Below the pieces are notes generated by a model. It saw only the letters and a program-made list of their open reading frames with translations, had not been told where the DNA came from and made no database searches. A stretch of DNA of 41,307 nt from Burkholderiales bacterium (lineage in GTDB: Bacteria > Pseudomonadota > Gammaproteobacteria > Burkholderiales > Burkholderiaceae_C). The position numbers and the translations under genes were made by a program. The stretch spans positions 1 through 41,307 of the forward strand of contig JAGWMW010000005.1 in NCBI GenBank assembly GCA_028871575.1, in the 5' to 3' direction. Below, in pieces: positions 23,932-32,441 of this stretch. How positions within the stretch are numbered: the stretch's first letter is position 1; each line of letters starts with the position of its first letter.

Positions 23932-24915
23932 ATGTCCATGCATGCCTGGCTGTGCGAATCGCTCGACGGCGTCGAAGCCCTGCAGTGGCGCGAGCTGCCC
24001 ACGCCCGAGCCCGGCCCGGGCGAGGTGCGGATCGCGATCGAGGCCGCGAGCCTGAACTTTCCCGACTTGCTGATCGTGCAGGGCAAGTACCAGGCCAAGC
24101 CGGCGCTGCCCTTCGTGCCGGGCTCGGAGTTCGCGGGCCGCGTCGAGGCCGTGGGCCCGGGCGTGACCCACCTCGAGCCGGGCGATGCCGTCGCGGCCAT
24201 GGGCAGCACCGGCGGCTTCGCGACCCACGCCGTGGTGTCCGCCCGCAGCGCGATGCCGCTGCCCCCCGGCTTTGCCGTCACCGACGGCGCGGCCTTCGCC
24301 TTCACTTACGGCACCTCGCACCATGCGCTGATGGACCGCGGCCAGCTGCAGCCCGGCGAGACCGTGCTGGTGCTGGGCGCCGCCGGCGGCGTGGGCACCG
24401 CGGCGCTGCAGATCGCCAAGGCCGCCGGCGCGCGCGTGATCGCCGCCGCCTCCAGCGACGAGAAATGCGCGCTGTGCCGCGAGCTCGGCGCCGACGCCAC
24501 GCTCAACTACACGACGCAGAACGTGCGCGACACGCTGAAGGCGCTGACCGAGGGCCGCGGCCCGGACATCGTCTACGACCCGGTGGGCGGCGACCTGGCC
24601 GAGCCGGTGTTCCGCTCGATCGCCTGGCGCGGCCGCTACCTGGTGGTGGGCTTCGCGGGCGGCGCCATCCCGGCCCTGCCCTGGAACCTGGCGCTGCTCA
24701 AGGGCGCCTCGGTGGTGGGCGTGTTCTGGGGCGACTTCGTGCGCCGCGAGCCGCAGGCGTTCGCCGCCGGGCTGGCGCAGCTGAGCCAGTGGTACGCGCA
24801 GGGCCGGGTCAAGCCGGTGATCGACCAGCAGCTGCCGATGAGCGAGATCCGCGCCGCCTACGCCCGCATGGGCTCGCGCCAGGTGCGCGGCAAGCTGCTG
24901 CTCGTCAACCGGTAA
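23932..24915 (+). CDS. NADPH:quinone oxidoreductase family protein (zinc-binding dehydrogenase superfamily)
   Basis: FVPGSEFAGRVEAVGPGV, ETVLVLGAAGGVGTAALQIAKAAGARVIAAASS, DIVYDPVGGDL. Confidence 0.92.
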   Translation: MSMHAWLCESLDGVEALQWRELPTPEPGPGEVRIAIEAASLNFPDLLIVQGKYQAKPALPFVPGSEFAGRVEAVGPGVTHLEPGDAVAAMGSTGGFATHAVVSARSAMPLPPGFAVTDGAAFAFTYGTSHHALMDRGQLQPGETVLVLGAAGGVGTAALQIAKAAGARVIAAASSDEKCALCRELGADATLNYTTQNVRDTLKALTEGRGPDIVYDPVGGDLAEPVFRSIAWRGRYLVVGFAGGAIPALPWNLALLKGASVVGVFWGDFVRREPQAFAAGLAQLSQWYAQGRVKPVIDQQLPMSEIRAAYARMGSRQVRGKLLLVNR

Positions 24916-24987
24916 CCGTGGGGCGCGAGCCCCCGGCGCCGCGGAAGTTCCGCGCTAGGATGCGACCCTGGATGGGGAGGCTCGCCG

Positions 24988-25725
24988 ATGGCGGTCAAGG
25001 TCCTGATACTCGAAGACAACCCGGTCGCCCGCAGCTTCCTGGGCCGCGTGGTGCGCGAGAGCTTCAGCGACGCCATCCAGATCACCGAAGCCGGCGACCT
25101 CGAGGCGGCGCGGCGCCAGATCGCGCTCACCGGCGGCTCGCAGGGGCTGCACGGGGTCGACCCGTTCAAGCTGGTACTGGTCGACCTCGAGCTGCCCGAC
25201 GGCAACGGCATGGAGCTGCTGGCCGAGCTGTCGCACTACCCGGCCACCAAGATCGTCACCACGCTGTACTCCGACGACGACCACCTGTTCCCGGCCCTGC
25301 AGTGCGGAGCCGACGGCTACCTGCTGAAGGAAGACCGCTTCGAGGTGCTCGTGGAAGAGCTGCAGAAGATCGTGCGCGGCCAGCCGCCGCTGTCGCCGGC
25401 GATCGCGCGGCGGCTGCTGACGCATTTCCGCCAGGGCGTGGGCAGCGACAGCCAGGCCCCCGATTCGGGCTTCATGCCCGCCGCCGGCTTCACCACCAGC
25501 AAGCCGGTGCCGATCGAGAAGCCGCTCGACCACGAGCGCCTGACCCCGCGCGAGAGCGAGGTGCTGACCTACCTCAGCAAGGGCTTCACGATCAAGGAGA
25601 TCGCCAGCCTGATGGGCATCAAGTGGTTCACCGTCAACGACCACATCAAGTCGATCTACAAGAAGCTCAACGTCTCCAGCCGCGCCGAGGCTGCGGTGCT
25701 GGCCACCAAGCAGGGGCTGGTGTGA
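24988..25725 (+). CDS. LuxR/NarL-family response regulator
   Basis: VKVLILEDNPVAR, LVLVDLELPDGNG; C-terminal LTPRESEVLTYLSKGFTIKEIASLMGIKWFTVNDHIKSIYKKLNVSSRAEA. Confidence 0.94.
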   Translation: MAVKVLILEDNPVARSFLGRVVRESFSDAIQITEAGDLEAARRQIALTGGSQGLHGVDPFKLVLVDLELPDGNGMELLAELSHYPATKIVTTLYSDDDHLFPALQCGADGYLLKEDRFEVLVEELQKIVRGQPPLSPAIARRLLTHFRQGVGSDSQAPDSGFMPAAGFTTSKPVPIEKPLDHERLTPRESEVLTYLSKGFTIKEIASLMGIKWFTVNDHIKSIYKKLNVSSRAEAAVLATKQGLV

Positions 25726-25771
25726 CCGCCGCGCGGCGCTGAGGCGGCCGCAGGGCTTCCCCGCCCGCGCG

Positions 25772-28045
25772 ATGAGCGCCACGCGCCTGCCCGGCCGCGC
25801 CGCCGTTCCGGGCACCCCCGCCGACGAGGCCGGCTCGGCCTTCGAGGCCAGTGCCTTCGAAAGCAGCCTGGGCGGCGCGGGCGCCCTGCGCGCCCTGGGC
25901 TGGCGCCGCCGCGCGCTGGTGCTGCTGGCCCTGCTGGGCTGCCTGGGCGTGTTCATGCTGGCGCACGGGCTGGCCGCGGCGCCCGACCTCGCGGCGCGCT
26001 GGCAGGTCGGCCCGTCCGGTGCCCTGCGACTGGCCGCCAGCCCCGACCCGGCACTGCAGGCCATGCGCGGCCGCGCGCTGCTGGCCCTGGCCGCCAGCGG
26101 CGGGCCCGAGTCGCCGGCCAGCGCGCTGCTGCTGCACCGGCTGCCCCAATGGCAGGTCGACGACGACCGCCGCGCGCGCCAGGTCGCCGAGCAGCGCGGC
26201 CTGGCCCGGGCCCTGGCCCAGGCCGGCGTGGGCGGCGAGCTCGAGCTGCGCTTCGACGACGGCACCCGGCTGTCGGTGCCCGTGGTCGCCCTGGGCTGGG
26301 CCGGCCTCGGGCCGCTGTTCTGGCCGCTGGCCCTGGCCGCGCTGCTGCTGTACCTGGTGGCGGCCGTGCTGCTGCTGGCGCGGCCGCGGCCGGGCACGCT
26401 GCTGTTCTCGCTGATGGCGCTGTGCCAGAGTGCGAGCCTGCTGCTGATGGCGGCCGAGGGGGCCGGCACGCTGGGCCACCTGGCGCTGCCGGGCAGCGAG
26501 CACCTGGCGTGGCGCATCGGCCTGGACCTGGCCACGGGCGCGGCCCTGGTGCACGCATTCGCGCTGCATCCGCGCCGCCTGCGCCGGGCGCGCGCGATCG
26601 CGCTGGCGGCCTGGTCCGTGCTGCCGCTGTGGGCGGCGCTGGTCGCGCTGGCCGAGGCGGGCTGGATCGGCCATCTCTGGTGGTGGGGCCGGCTCGCCTG
26701 CCTGGCGCTGGGCGCCGCCGCCTGGGCCGTGATCGACCATTCGCAGCGCATCGAGCCGCACCCCTATGCGCGCGTGATGCGCCGCTTTGCCGCGGCGGCG
26801 CTGGCGGGCCTGGTGCTGACCACCGGGGCGGTGCTGCTGAGCGCGGCCACGCCGCGGGCCGCCCTCGTGAGCTGGCTCGCGACGGTGGCCTGGCGGCTGC
26901 TGGTGGCGGCGCTGCTGCTGCTGACGCCCTTCCTCGCCCGCAGCGGGCAGCTGCTGCGCGAGTTCGGCCTGCTGGCCGCCGTCAGCGCCGCAGCGACCGC
27001 GCTCGACCTGCTGTTCGCGGCCCTGCTGTCCCTGGGGCCCTTCGCCTCGCTCGCGTTCGCGGTGTTCGCGGCCCTCGGGCTGTACGCCGGCGCGCGGCAG
27101 TGGCTGATCGGGCGCCTGCTCGGACGCCGGCGCATCAGCACCGAGCGCGGCTTCGACCTGGTCTACCGCGCGGCGCGCCAGGTGCAGCTGCGCCCCGAGC
27201 GCTACTCGCAGCTGCTGGGCCAGCTGCTGCGCGACCTGTTCGAGCCGCTCGCCCTGCACGCGGCGGACCGGGTGCCGCCGCGCGCGCGCGTGACCGGCGG
27301 CGGCGCGGCCCTGGTGGTGCCGCTGCGTGCCGACGACGAGCCGGCCACGGCCCTGCAGCTGCGCTTCGCGCAGCGCGGCCGGCGCCTGTTCACGCCCGAC
27401 GATGCGCGCCTGGCCGAGCAGGTGGTGGACCAGCTGCGCCGTGCCCGCGCCCACGACCAGGCGGTGGAGCGCGGTCGTACCGAAGAGCGCCAGCGCATCG
27501 CGCAGGACCTGCACGACGACATCGGCGCGCGGCTGCTGACGCTGATGTACCGGGCGCCCACGCCCGAGCTCGAGGAGTACATCCGCCACACCCTGCAGGA
27601 CCTGAAGACCCTCACCCGCGGCCTGTCGGCGACCGACCACAGGCTGACCCACACCGGGGCCGAGTGGAAGGCCGACCTGACGCAGCGCCTGGGCGCGGCC
27701 GACGCCACGCTGGGCTGGTCGTTCAGCCACGACCGCGACCTGCGCCTGACGGTGGTGCAGTGGTCGGCGCTCACGCGGGTGCTGCGCGAGCTGGTCAGCA
27801 ACGCGCTCTACCACGGCCATGCGCGCCAGATCGAGGTGCAGTTCAGCCTCGAGGGCCGGCGCCTGGCCTTGCGCGTGGCCGACGACGGCGACGGCCGCGC
27901 GCCCGAAGCCTGGGCCCATGGCCTGGGCCTGGGCGGCGTGCGCAAGCGCGTGAAGGCGCTGGGCGGCACCGTGGCCTGGCGCGAGAACCAGCCGCGCGGC
28001 ATCGTCTGCGAAGTGACGGTGGAGGGCTTCGAGGCCCGGGCCTGA
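25772..28045 (+). CDS. membrane sensor histidine kinase (HisKA_3/NarX-type)
   Basis: Multiple hydrophobic segments; EERQRIAQDLHDDIGARLLTLMYRA (H box), LRELVSNALYHGHA, VADDGDGRAPEAWAHGLGLGGVRKRV; follows its likely cognate RR. Confidence 0.9.
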   Translation: MSATRLPGRAAVPGTPADEAGSAFEASAFESSLGGAGALRALGWRRRALVLLALLGCLGVFMLAHGLAAAPDLAARWQVGPSGALRLAASPDPALQAMRGRALLALAASGGPESPASALLLHRLPQWQVDDDRRARQVAEQRGLARALAQAGVGGELELRFDDGTRLSVPVVALGWAGLGPLFWPLALAALLLYLVAAVLLLARPRPGTLLFSLMALCQSASLLLMAAEGAGTLGHLALPGSEHLAWRIGLDLATGAALVHAFALHPRRLRRARAIALAAWSVLPLWAALVALAEAGWIGHLWWWGRLACLALGAAAWAVIDHSQRIEPHPYARVMRRFAAAALAGLVLTTGAVLLSAATPRAALVSWLATVAWRLLVAALLLLTPFLARSGQLLREFGLLAAVSAAATALDLLFAALLSLGPFASLAFAVFAALGLYAGARQWLIGRLLGRRRISTERGFDLVYRAARQVQLRPERYSQLLGQLLRDLFEPLALHAADRVPPRARVTGGGAALVVPLRADDEPATALQLRFAQRGRRLFTPDDARLAEQVVDQLRRARAHDQAVERGRTEERQRIAQDLHDDIGARLLTLMYRAPTPELEEYIRHTLQDLKTLTRGLSATDHRLTHTGAEWKADLTQRLGAADATLGWSFSHDRDLRLTVVQWSALTRVLRELVSNALYHGHARQIEVQFSLEGRRLALRVADDGDGRAPEAWAHGLGLGGVRKRVKALGGTVAWRENQPRGIVCEVTVEGFEARA

Positions 28046-28143
28046 GGCCGCCCGGATGCCCCGGGGGCTGCCGGGTCCCGTGCATTTCGGGGACAATAAG
28101 GGCTTCGCGACGATGGGGGCCGCCACCCCCGACCCTTCCAGCC

Positions 28144-28404
28144 ATGAACACTCGCCGCACGCCGCCCGCCACCGAAGCCGCCACGCCCCCGAGCGGCCCC
28201 AAGCTCCGCCAGACCCAGGCCGAGTACACCGCCGCGCGGCCGAACGCCGAACCCGGCGTGCGGCCGATGATGTCGAGCTCGAAGATGTACGTGTGCATCC
28301 GCTGCCATGCCAACTTCAAGACCGGCGACGGCAAGCCCGATCCGCGGCTGCGCGGCCTGGGCCGCTGCAACACCTGCCTGGGCGTCACGATCCCGGCGGC
28401 CTGA
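28144..28404 (+). CDS. small protein with paired CxxC motifs
   Basis: 86 aa; YVCIRCHANFKTGDGKPDPRLRGLGRCNTCLGV. Confidence 0.75.
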   Translation: MNTRRTPPATEAATPPSGPKLRQTQAEYTAARPNAEPGVRPMMSSSKMYVCIRCHANFKTGDGKPDPRLRGLGRCNTCLGVTIPAA

Positions 28405-28501
28405 GCGGCCGGCGAACGCCCGGCGCACTCGCGCCGCACGGCCCACCGACCCCCGAATTCCTCGTCAACCTCCCCGTCAACCCTCCGTCCGGAGACCTCC
28501 A

Positions 28502-28813
28502 ATGAGCACCAGCAACCGCCGCACCTTCCTCCTTCATGCCGCTGCCGCCGGCACCGCCCTGGCCGCGGCGCAGGCGCGCGCGCAGCCCGCCATGGTCAGC
28601 GAGAAGGACCCGCAGGCGATCGCCCTGGGCTACGTCACCGACACCACCCACGCCGACGCCAAGAAGTACCCCAAGCACACCAAGGACCAGCATTGCGGCA
28701 ACTGCGCGCTGTTCGGCGGCAAGCCCACCGATGCCTCGGGCCCCTGCCCGCTGTTCGCCGGCAAGCTGGTGCACACCACCGGCTGGTGCAGCGCCTGGGC
28801 CAAGAAGGCCTGA
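28502..28813 (+). CDS. high-potential iron-sulfur protein (HiPIP), Tat-exported
   Basis: SNRRTFLLHAAAAGTALAAAQARA Tat-like signal; HCGNCALFGG...CPLFAGKLVHTTGWCSAWAKKA gives the four-Cys HiPIP pattern. Confidence 0.93.
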   Translation: MSTSNRRTFLLHAAAAGTALAAAQARAQPAMVSEKDPQAIALGYVTDTTHADAKKYPKHTKDQHCGNCALFGGKPTDASGPCPLFAGKLVHTTGWCSAWAKKA

Positions 28814-28844
28814 TCGCCAGGGTGTCCATCGCCCGGATCCAAAG

Positions 28845-28872
28845 CGGCCCCGCAAGGGGCCGTTTTGCTTTT
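28845..28872 (+). terminator. rho-independent terminator after HiPIP gene
   Basis: CGGCCCC-GCAA-GGGGCCG followed by TTTTGCTTTT. Confidence 0.88.
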
Positions 28873-28907
28873 CGTCGGCGAGACGTTCGGCGGGCGCCGC
28901 GCCGCCT

Positions 28908-29264
28908 TCAGCCCCGGCCGGCCAGCGCGTCCTGCACCAGCGGCGGGCTGAAGCCCAGCAGCACCTTGCCGCGCACCAGGATCACCGGGGTGCCGCTCCA
29001 GCCGCCGGCCTCGAATTCACGCCGGCAGGCCGGGTCGCGCTCGATCAGGCATTCGCTGTACGGAAGGTGCCGGGCCTGGAACCAGCCGCGCGCGATGGCG
29101 CAGACGGTGCAGGTCTCTGAGCTGAGCATCCGGATCTCGCCCGGCACGGCCTGCGGCGCCGGTGGCGGCCCGGTCCGCCGGGCCTGCTGCGCGCCGAGCG
29201 CGGCCAGCACCAGACCGGCCGCGAGGGCGGCCGCGCCGATCAGCCGGCGGTGCGGTGCGGCCAT
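28908..29264 (-). CDS. glutaredoxin-family exported/membrane-anchored protein
   Basis: Hydrophobic N-terminus; MLSSETCTVCAIARGWFQARHLPYSECLIERD...GTPVILVRGKVLLGFSP. Confidence 0.8.
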   Translation of the reverse strand: MAAPHRRLIGAAALAAGLVLAALGAQQARRTGPPPAPQAVPGEIRMLSSETCTVCAIARGWFQARHLPYSECLIERDPACRREFEAGGWSGTPVILVRGKVLLGFSPPLVQDALAGRG

Positions 29265-29286
29265 GCGGGCACCGGCGCAAGCGCCT

Positions 29287-29631
29287 TCACAGCGCCGCGG
29301 TGACCACCATCTCGACCCGCCACTCGGGCTTGGCGAGCTGGGCCTGCACGGTGGCCCGGGGCGGCGCCGCACCGGGCGGCAGCCAGGCTTCCCAGACCGC
29401 GTTGAGCGCCGCGAAGTCGCCCAGGTCGCGGATGAAGATCTGGCACATCAGCAGCTTGCGCTTGTCGGTGCCGGCGCGCGCGAGCAGGGCGTCGATCGCC
29501 GCCAGCACCTGGCGCGTCTGGCCGGTGATGTCCTGCGTGCCGTCGGCGGCCACCTGCCCGGCCAGGTAGCACACGCCGTTGTGCACGGCCATCTCCGACA
29601 GGCGCGGGCCGACATCGAATCGTTGGACCAT
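29287..29631 (-). CDS. RidA/YjgF family protein
   Basis: MVQRFDVGPRLSEMAVHNGVCYLAGQVA...QTRQVLAAIDALLARAGTDKRKLLMCQIFIRDLGDFAALNAVWEAWL...PEWRVEMVVTAAL. Confidence 0.92.
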   Translation of the reverse strand: MVQRFDVGPRLSEMAVHNGVCYLAGQVAADGTQDITGQTRQVLAAIDALLARAGTDKRKLLMCQIFIRDLGDFAALNAVWEAWLPPGAAPPRATVQAQLAKPEWRVEMVVTAAL

Positions 29632-30296
29632 CAGGAATGCCCTCGTTTGGCCGGCCCGGCATGCGCCGACGGCACCGCCTTCTGCCCGAGGCGGCTCTCG
29701 GTGCCGGCCAGCAGCTTGCGGATGTTGCCCTCGTGGCGCCAGATCAGCAGCAAGCTCATCGCGACGATCGCCCCCAGGGCGGGGGTGGGGCCCCAGATCA
29801 GCGCCTGGTAGAACGGCGCGAACAGCGCCGCGACGATGGAGGCCAGCGAGACGTAGCGGAAGAACGCCGCCATCAGCGCCCAGCTCGCCAGCGTGCACAG
29901 CCCGAGGCCCGGGTTGATGGCCATCAGCGCACCGGCCGCGGTGGCCACGCCCTTGCCGCCACGGAAGCGGAAGAACACCGGCCACAGGTGCCCCAGGAAC
30001 GCGGCCAGCCCGGCGTAGGCTGCGGCGGTCTCGCCCAGGCCCCAGCGCGGGCCGTACACGAGCACCAGCAGCACCGGCACGTAGCCCTTGAGCGCGTCCA
30101 GCGCCAGCGTCAGCACGGCGGCGGCCCGGCTGCCCGAGCGCAGCACGTTGGTGGCCCCGGGGTTCTTCGAGCCGTAGCTGCGCGGATCGGCCAGGCCCAT
30201 CGCGCGGCTGACCAGCACCGCGAAAGACACCGAGCCCGCCAGGTAGGACGCGATCAGTGCCACGGCCAGCGGCAGGGCGGCAGGGGTCTGGTTCAT
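29631..30296 (-). CDS. plsY: glycerol-3-phosphate acyltransferase PlsY
   Basis: IASYLAGSVSFAVLVSRAMGLADPRSYGSKNPGATNVLRSGSR, HLWPVFFRFRGGKGVATAAG. Confidence 0.95.
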   Translation of the reverse strand: MNQTPAALPLAVALIASYLAGSVSFAVLVSRAMGLADPRSYGSKNPGATNVLRSGSRAAAVLTLALDALKGYVPVLLVLVYGPRWGLGETAAAYAGLAAFLGHLWPVFFRFRGGKGVATAAGALMAINPGLGLCTLASWALMAAFFRYVSLASIVAALFAPFYQALIWGPTPALGAIVAMSLLLIWRHEGNIRKLLAGTESRLGQKAVPSAHAGPAKRGHS

Positions 30297-30426
30297 GAGT
30301 CCTCGATTTTACGCAGCCGCGGCCGTGGCCCTCTCGGGGCCGGCCCGGCCCGCTCGCCGATCCCGCCCGGACCGATCAGCCGGACCCATCCAGCCCATCA
30401 AGCCCGTCAGGCCCCGTCAGGCCCCG

Positions 30427-30927
30427 TCAAGCGCGGACGGCCAGCGCGCAGTGCACCGGCCGGGCCTGCAGCAGCTCGCCCAGCGCCTGGGGCGCCAGGC
30501 CCACCAGGAAGCCGCGCCGGCCGCCGTTGATCAGGATCCGGGGCAGCGCCAGCACGCTGGCCTCGACGAACACCGGCAGGGCCTTGCGCAGCCCGAAGGG
30601 CGAGGTGCCGCCGACGAGGTAGCCGCTGTGCCGCTGGGCGGCCTCGGGCGCGCAGGGCTCGACCGCCTTGACACCGATCTCGCGCGCCAGCGCCTGGGTG
30701 CTGACCTGGCGGTCGCCGTGCATCAGCACGACGAGCGGATGGCCGCGCTCGTCCTGCATCACGAGCGTCTTGATGACTTCATGCTCGGGCACGCCGAGCT
30801 GGCGCGCCGACTCGGCCGTGCCGCCCCGGTCCACGTAGTCGTACGGGTGCTCGGTGTAGGCGATGCCGGCGCGCCGCAGCGCCTGCGTCGCCGGCGTCTG
30901 GCTGACGTGCCTGTCGGCCTTGGCCAC
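30427..30927 (-). CDS. ybaK: Cys-tRNA(Pro)/Cys-tRNA(Cys) deacylase YbaK/EbsC family
   Basis: TPATQALRRAGIAYTEHPYDY...HEVIKTLVMQDERGHPLVVLMHGDRQVSTQALAREIGVK...RHSGYLVGGTSPFGLRKALPVFVEASV. Confidence 0.92.
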   Translation of the reverse strand: MAKADRHVSQTPATQALRRAGIAYTEHPYDYVDRGGTAESARQLGVPEHEVIKTLVMQDERGHPLVVLMHGDRQVSTQALAREIGVKAVEPCAPEAAQRHSGYLVGGTSPFGLRKALPVFVEASVLALPRILINGGRRGFLVGLAPQALGELLQARPVHCALAVRA

Positions 30928-30942
30928 GGGTCGAGGCCGCCC

Positions 30943-32253
30943 TCAGTCGCCCTCGACCCACTCGATCTGCGCGCCCAGCGCCCGGATGTTCTCGGCGAAC
31001 CGCGGGTGCGCGCGCCGCACGGGCGTGGCGTTGCGGATCACGCTCCTGCCCGGGATGCTGGCCGCCAGCATCAGCAGCGCGATGGCCACGCGGATGATGT
31101 AGGGGCTCTCGACCTCGGCCGCCGCCAGCGGCTTGCCGCCGAAGGTGATGATGCGGTGCGGGTCGGCCATGAAGGCATGGCCGCCGAACTTGCTCAGCTC
31201 GCTGGTCCAGCCCATGGCGCCCTCGTAGACCTTGTTCCAGAACATCACGCTGCCCTCGGCCTTGACGCCCAGGGCGACGAAGATCGGCAGCAGGTCCACC
31301 GGCAGGTAGGGCCAGGGCGCGGCCTCGACCTTCTGCAGGATGTTCTTCGTGAAGGGCTCCTTCACGCGCAGCGGGCCGTCGAGCACGGTGCGGCTCCAGC
31401 CACCCTCGTGCACCACCTGCACGCCGAACTTGGCGAAGGTGCGGTCGATCAGCGGGAACTGCTCGGGCGCCGAGTTCTTGACCGCGATGCCGCCGCCGGT
31501 GATGGCCCCCAGCGCCATGAAGGTGACGGCCTCGTGGAAGTCCTCGGTGAAGGTGAAGCTGCCGCCGCCCAGGCGCTGCACCCCGTGCACGGTGAGCCGG
31601 CTGGTGCCGACGCCCTCGATCTGCGCCCCCAGCATCGTCATGAAGGCGCAGAACTCCTGCACGTGCGGCTCGCTGGCCGCGTTCATCAGCGTGCTCGTGC
31701 CGCCGGCCCCGGTCGCCAGGGCGGCGCAGAGCACGAAGTTCTCGGTCGTGGTGACGCTGGCGTAGTCCAGCCAGTGGTGGCTGGCCCGCAGGCCGCCGTC
31801 GGCGCGGATCAGCAGCGCCTCGCGCCGGCGCTCGACCGTGCAGCCGAAGCGCTCCATGACCTCGACGTGCGGGTCGATCTCGCGCACCCCGAGCGTGCAG
31901 CCCTGCACGTCGTTCTCGATCCGCGCCACGCCGAAGCGCGCCAGCAGCGGCGGCACCAGCATCACCGAGGAGCGCATCTCCTCGGGCAGGTGGTGCACGG
32001 CGGGGTCGAAGTGCGTGTCGCGGTGGTGCAGCTCGAGCAGGCCGGTGGCGTAGTCCACCTCGACCTCGCTGCCCAGCATCCGGAAGATCTCGAGGATCTT
32101 GCGCACGTCGGTGATCTCGGGGATGCCCACCAGGCGCACCGGCTCGCGCGTGAGCAGCGTGGCGCACAGGATGGGCAGCACGGCGTTCTTGTTGGCCGAC
32201 GGCGTGATGCGGCCGGTGAGCGGCGTGCCGCCGTGGACGATGAGGTTGGCCAT
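30943..32253 (-). CDS. UDP-N-acetylglucosamine 1-carboxyvinyltransferase-like protein (divergent MurA paralogue)
   Basis: MANLIVHGGTPLTGRITPSANKNAVLPILCATLLT, VQGCTLGVREIDPH (Cys loop); C-terminal half departs from canonical MurA. Confidence 0.85.
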   Translation of the reverse strand: MANLIVHGGTPLTGRITPSANKNAVLPILCATLLTREPVRLVGIPEITDVRKILEIFRMLGSEVEVDYATGLLELHHRDTHFDPAVHHLPEEMRSSVMLVPPLLARFGVARIENDVQGCTLGVREIDPHVEVMERFGCTVERRREALLIRADGGLRASHHWLDYASVTTTENFVLCAALATGAGGTSTLMNAASEPHVQEFCAFMTMLGAQIEGVGTSRLTVHGVQRLGGGSFTFTEDFHEAVTFMALGAITGGGIAVKNSAPEQFPLIDRTFAKFGVQVVHEGGWSRTVLDGPLRVKEPFTKNILQKVEAAPWPYLPVDLLPIFVALGVKAEGSVMFWNKVYEGAMGWTSELSKFGGHAFMADPHRIITFGGKPLAAAEVESPYIIRVAIALLMLAASIPGRSVIRNATPVRRAHPRFAENIRALGAQIEWVEGD

Positions 32254-32441
32254 GGCTTTCGGCGGGAGGCAACGTTCGGACGCTCGATTCTCCGCCCATC
32301 CGTGCGTCGGCACGTCGGCCCGTGGGCCCATCGGCCCGGCAGCGCGCCGCGCGCCGCCCGGCCCGCCGTCAAGTTCGGGCCCCGGCCGCCGAAAACGAGG
32401 CATCGATCCCGCCCTGGCCACGGCAGCGTGGCACCGCGACC

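Noticed and set aside
25667-28126. 819-aa minus-strand ORF
   Set aside because: Gln/Arg/Ala-rich shadow of the sensor histidine kinase gene.
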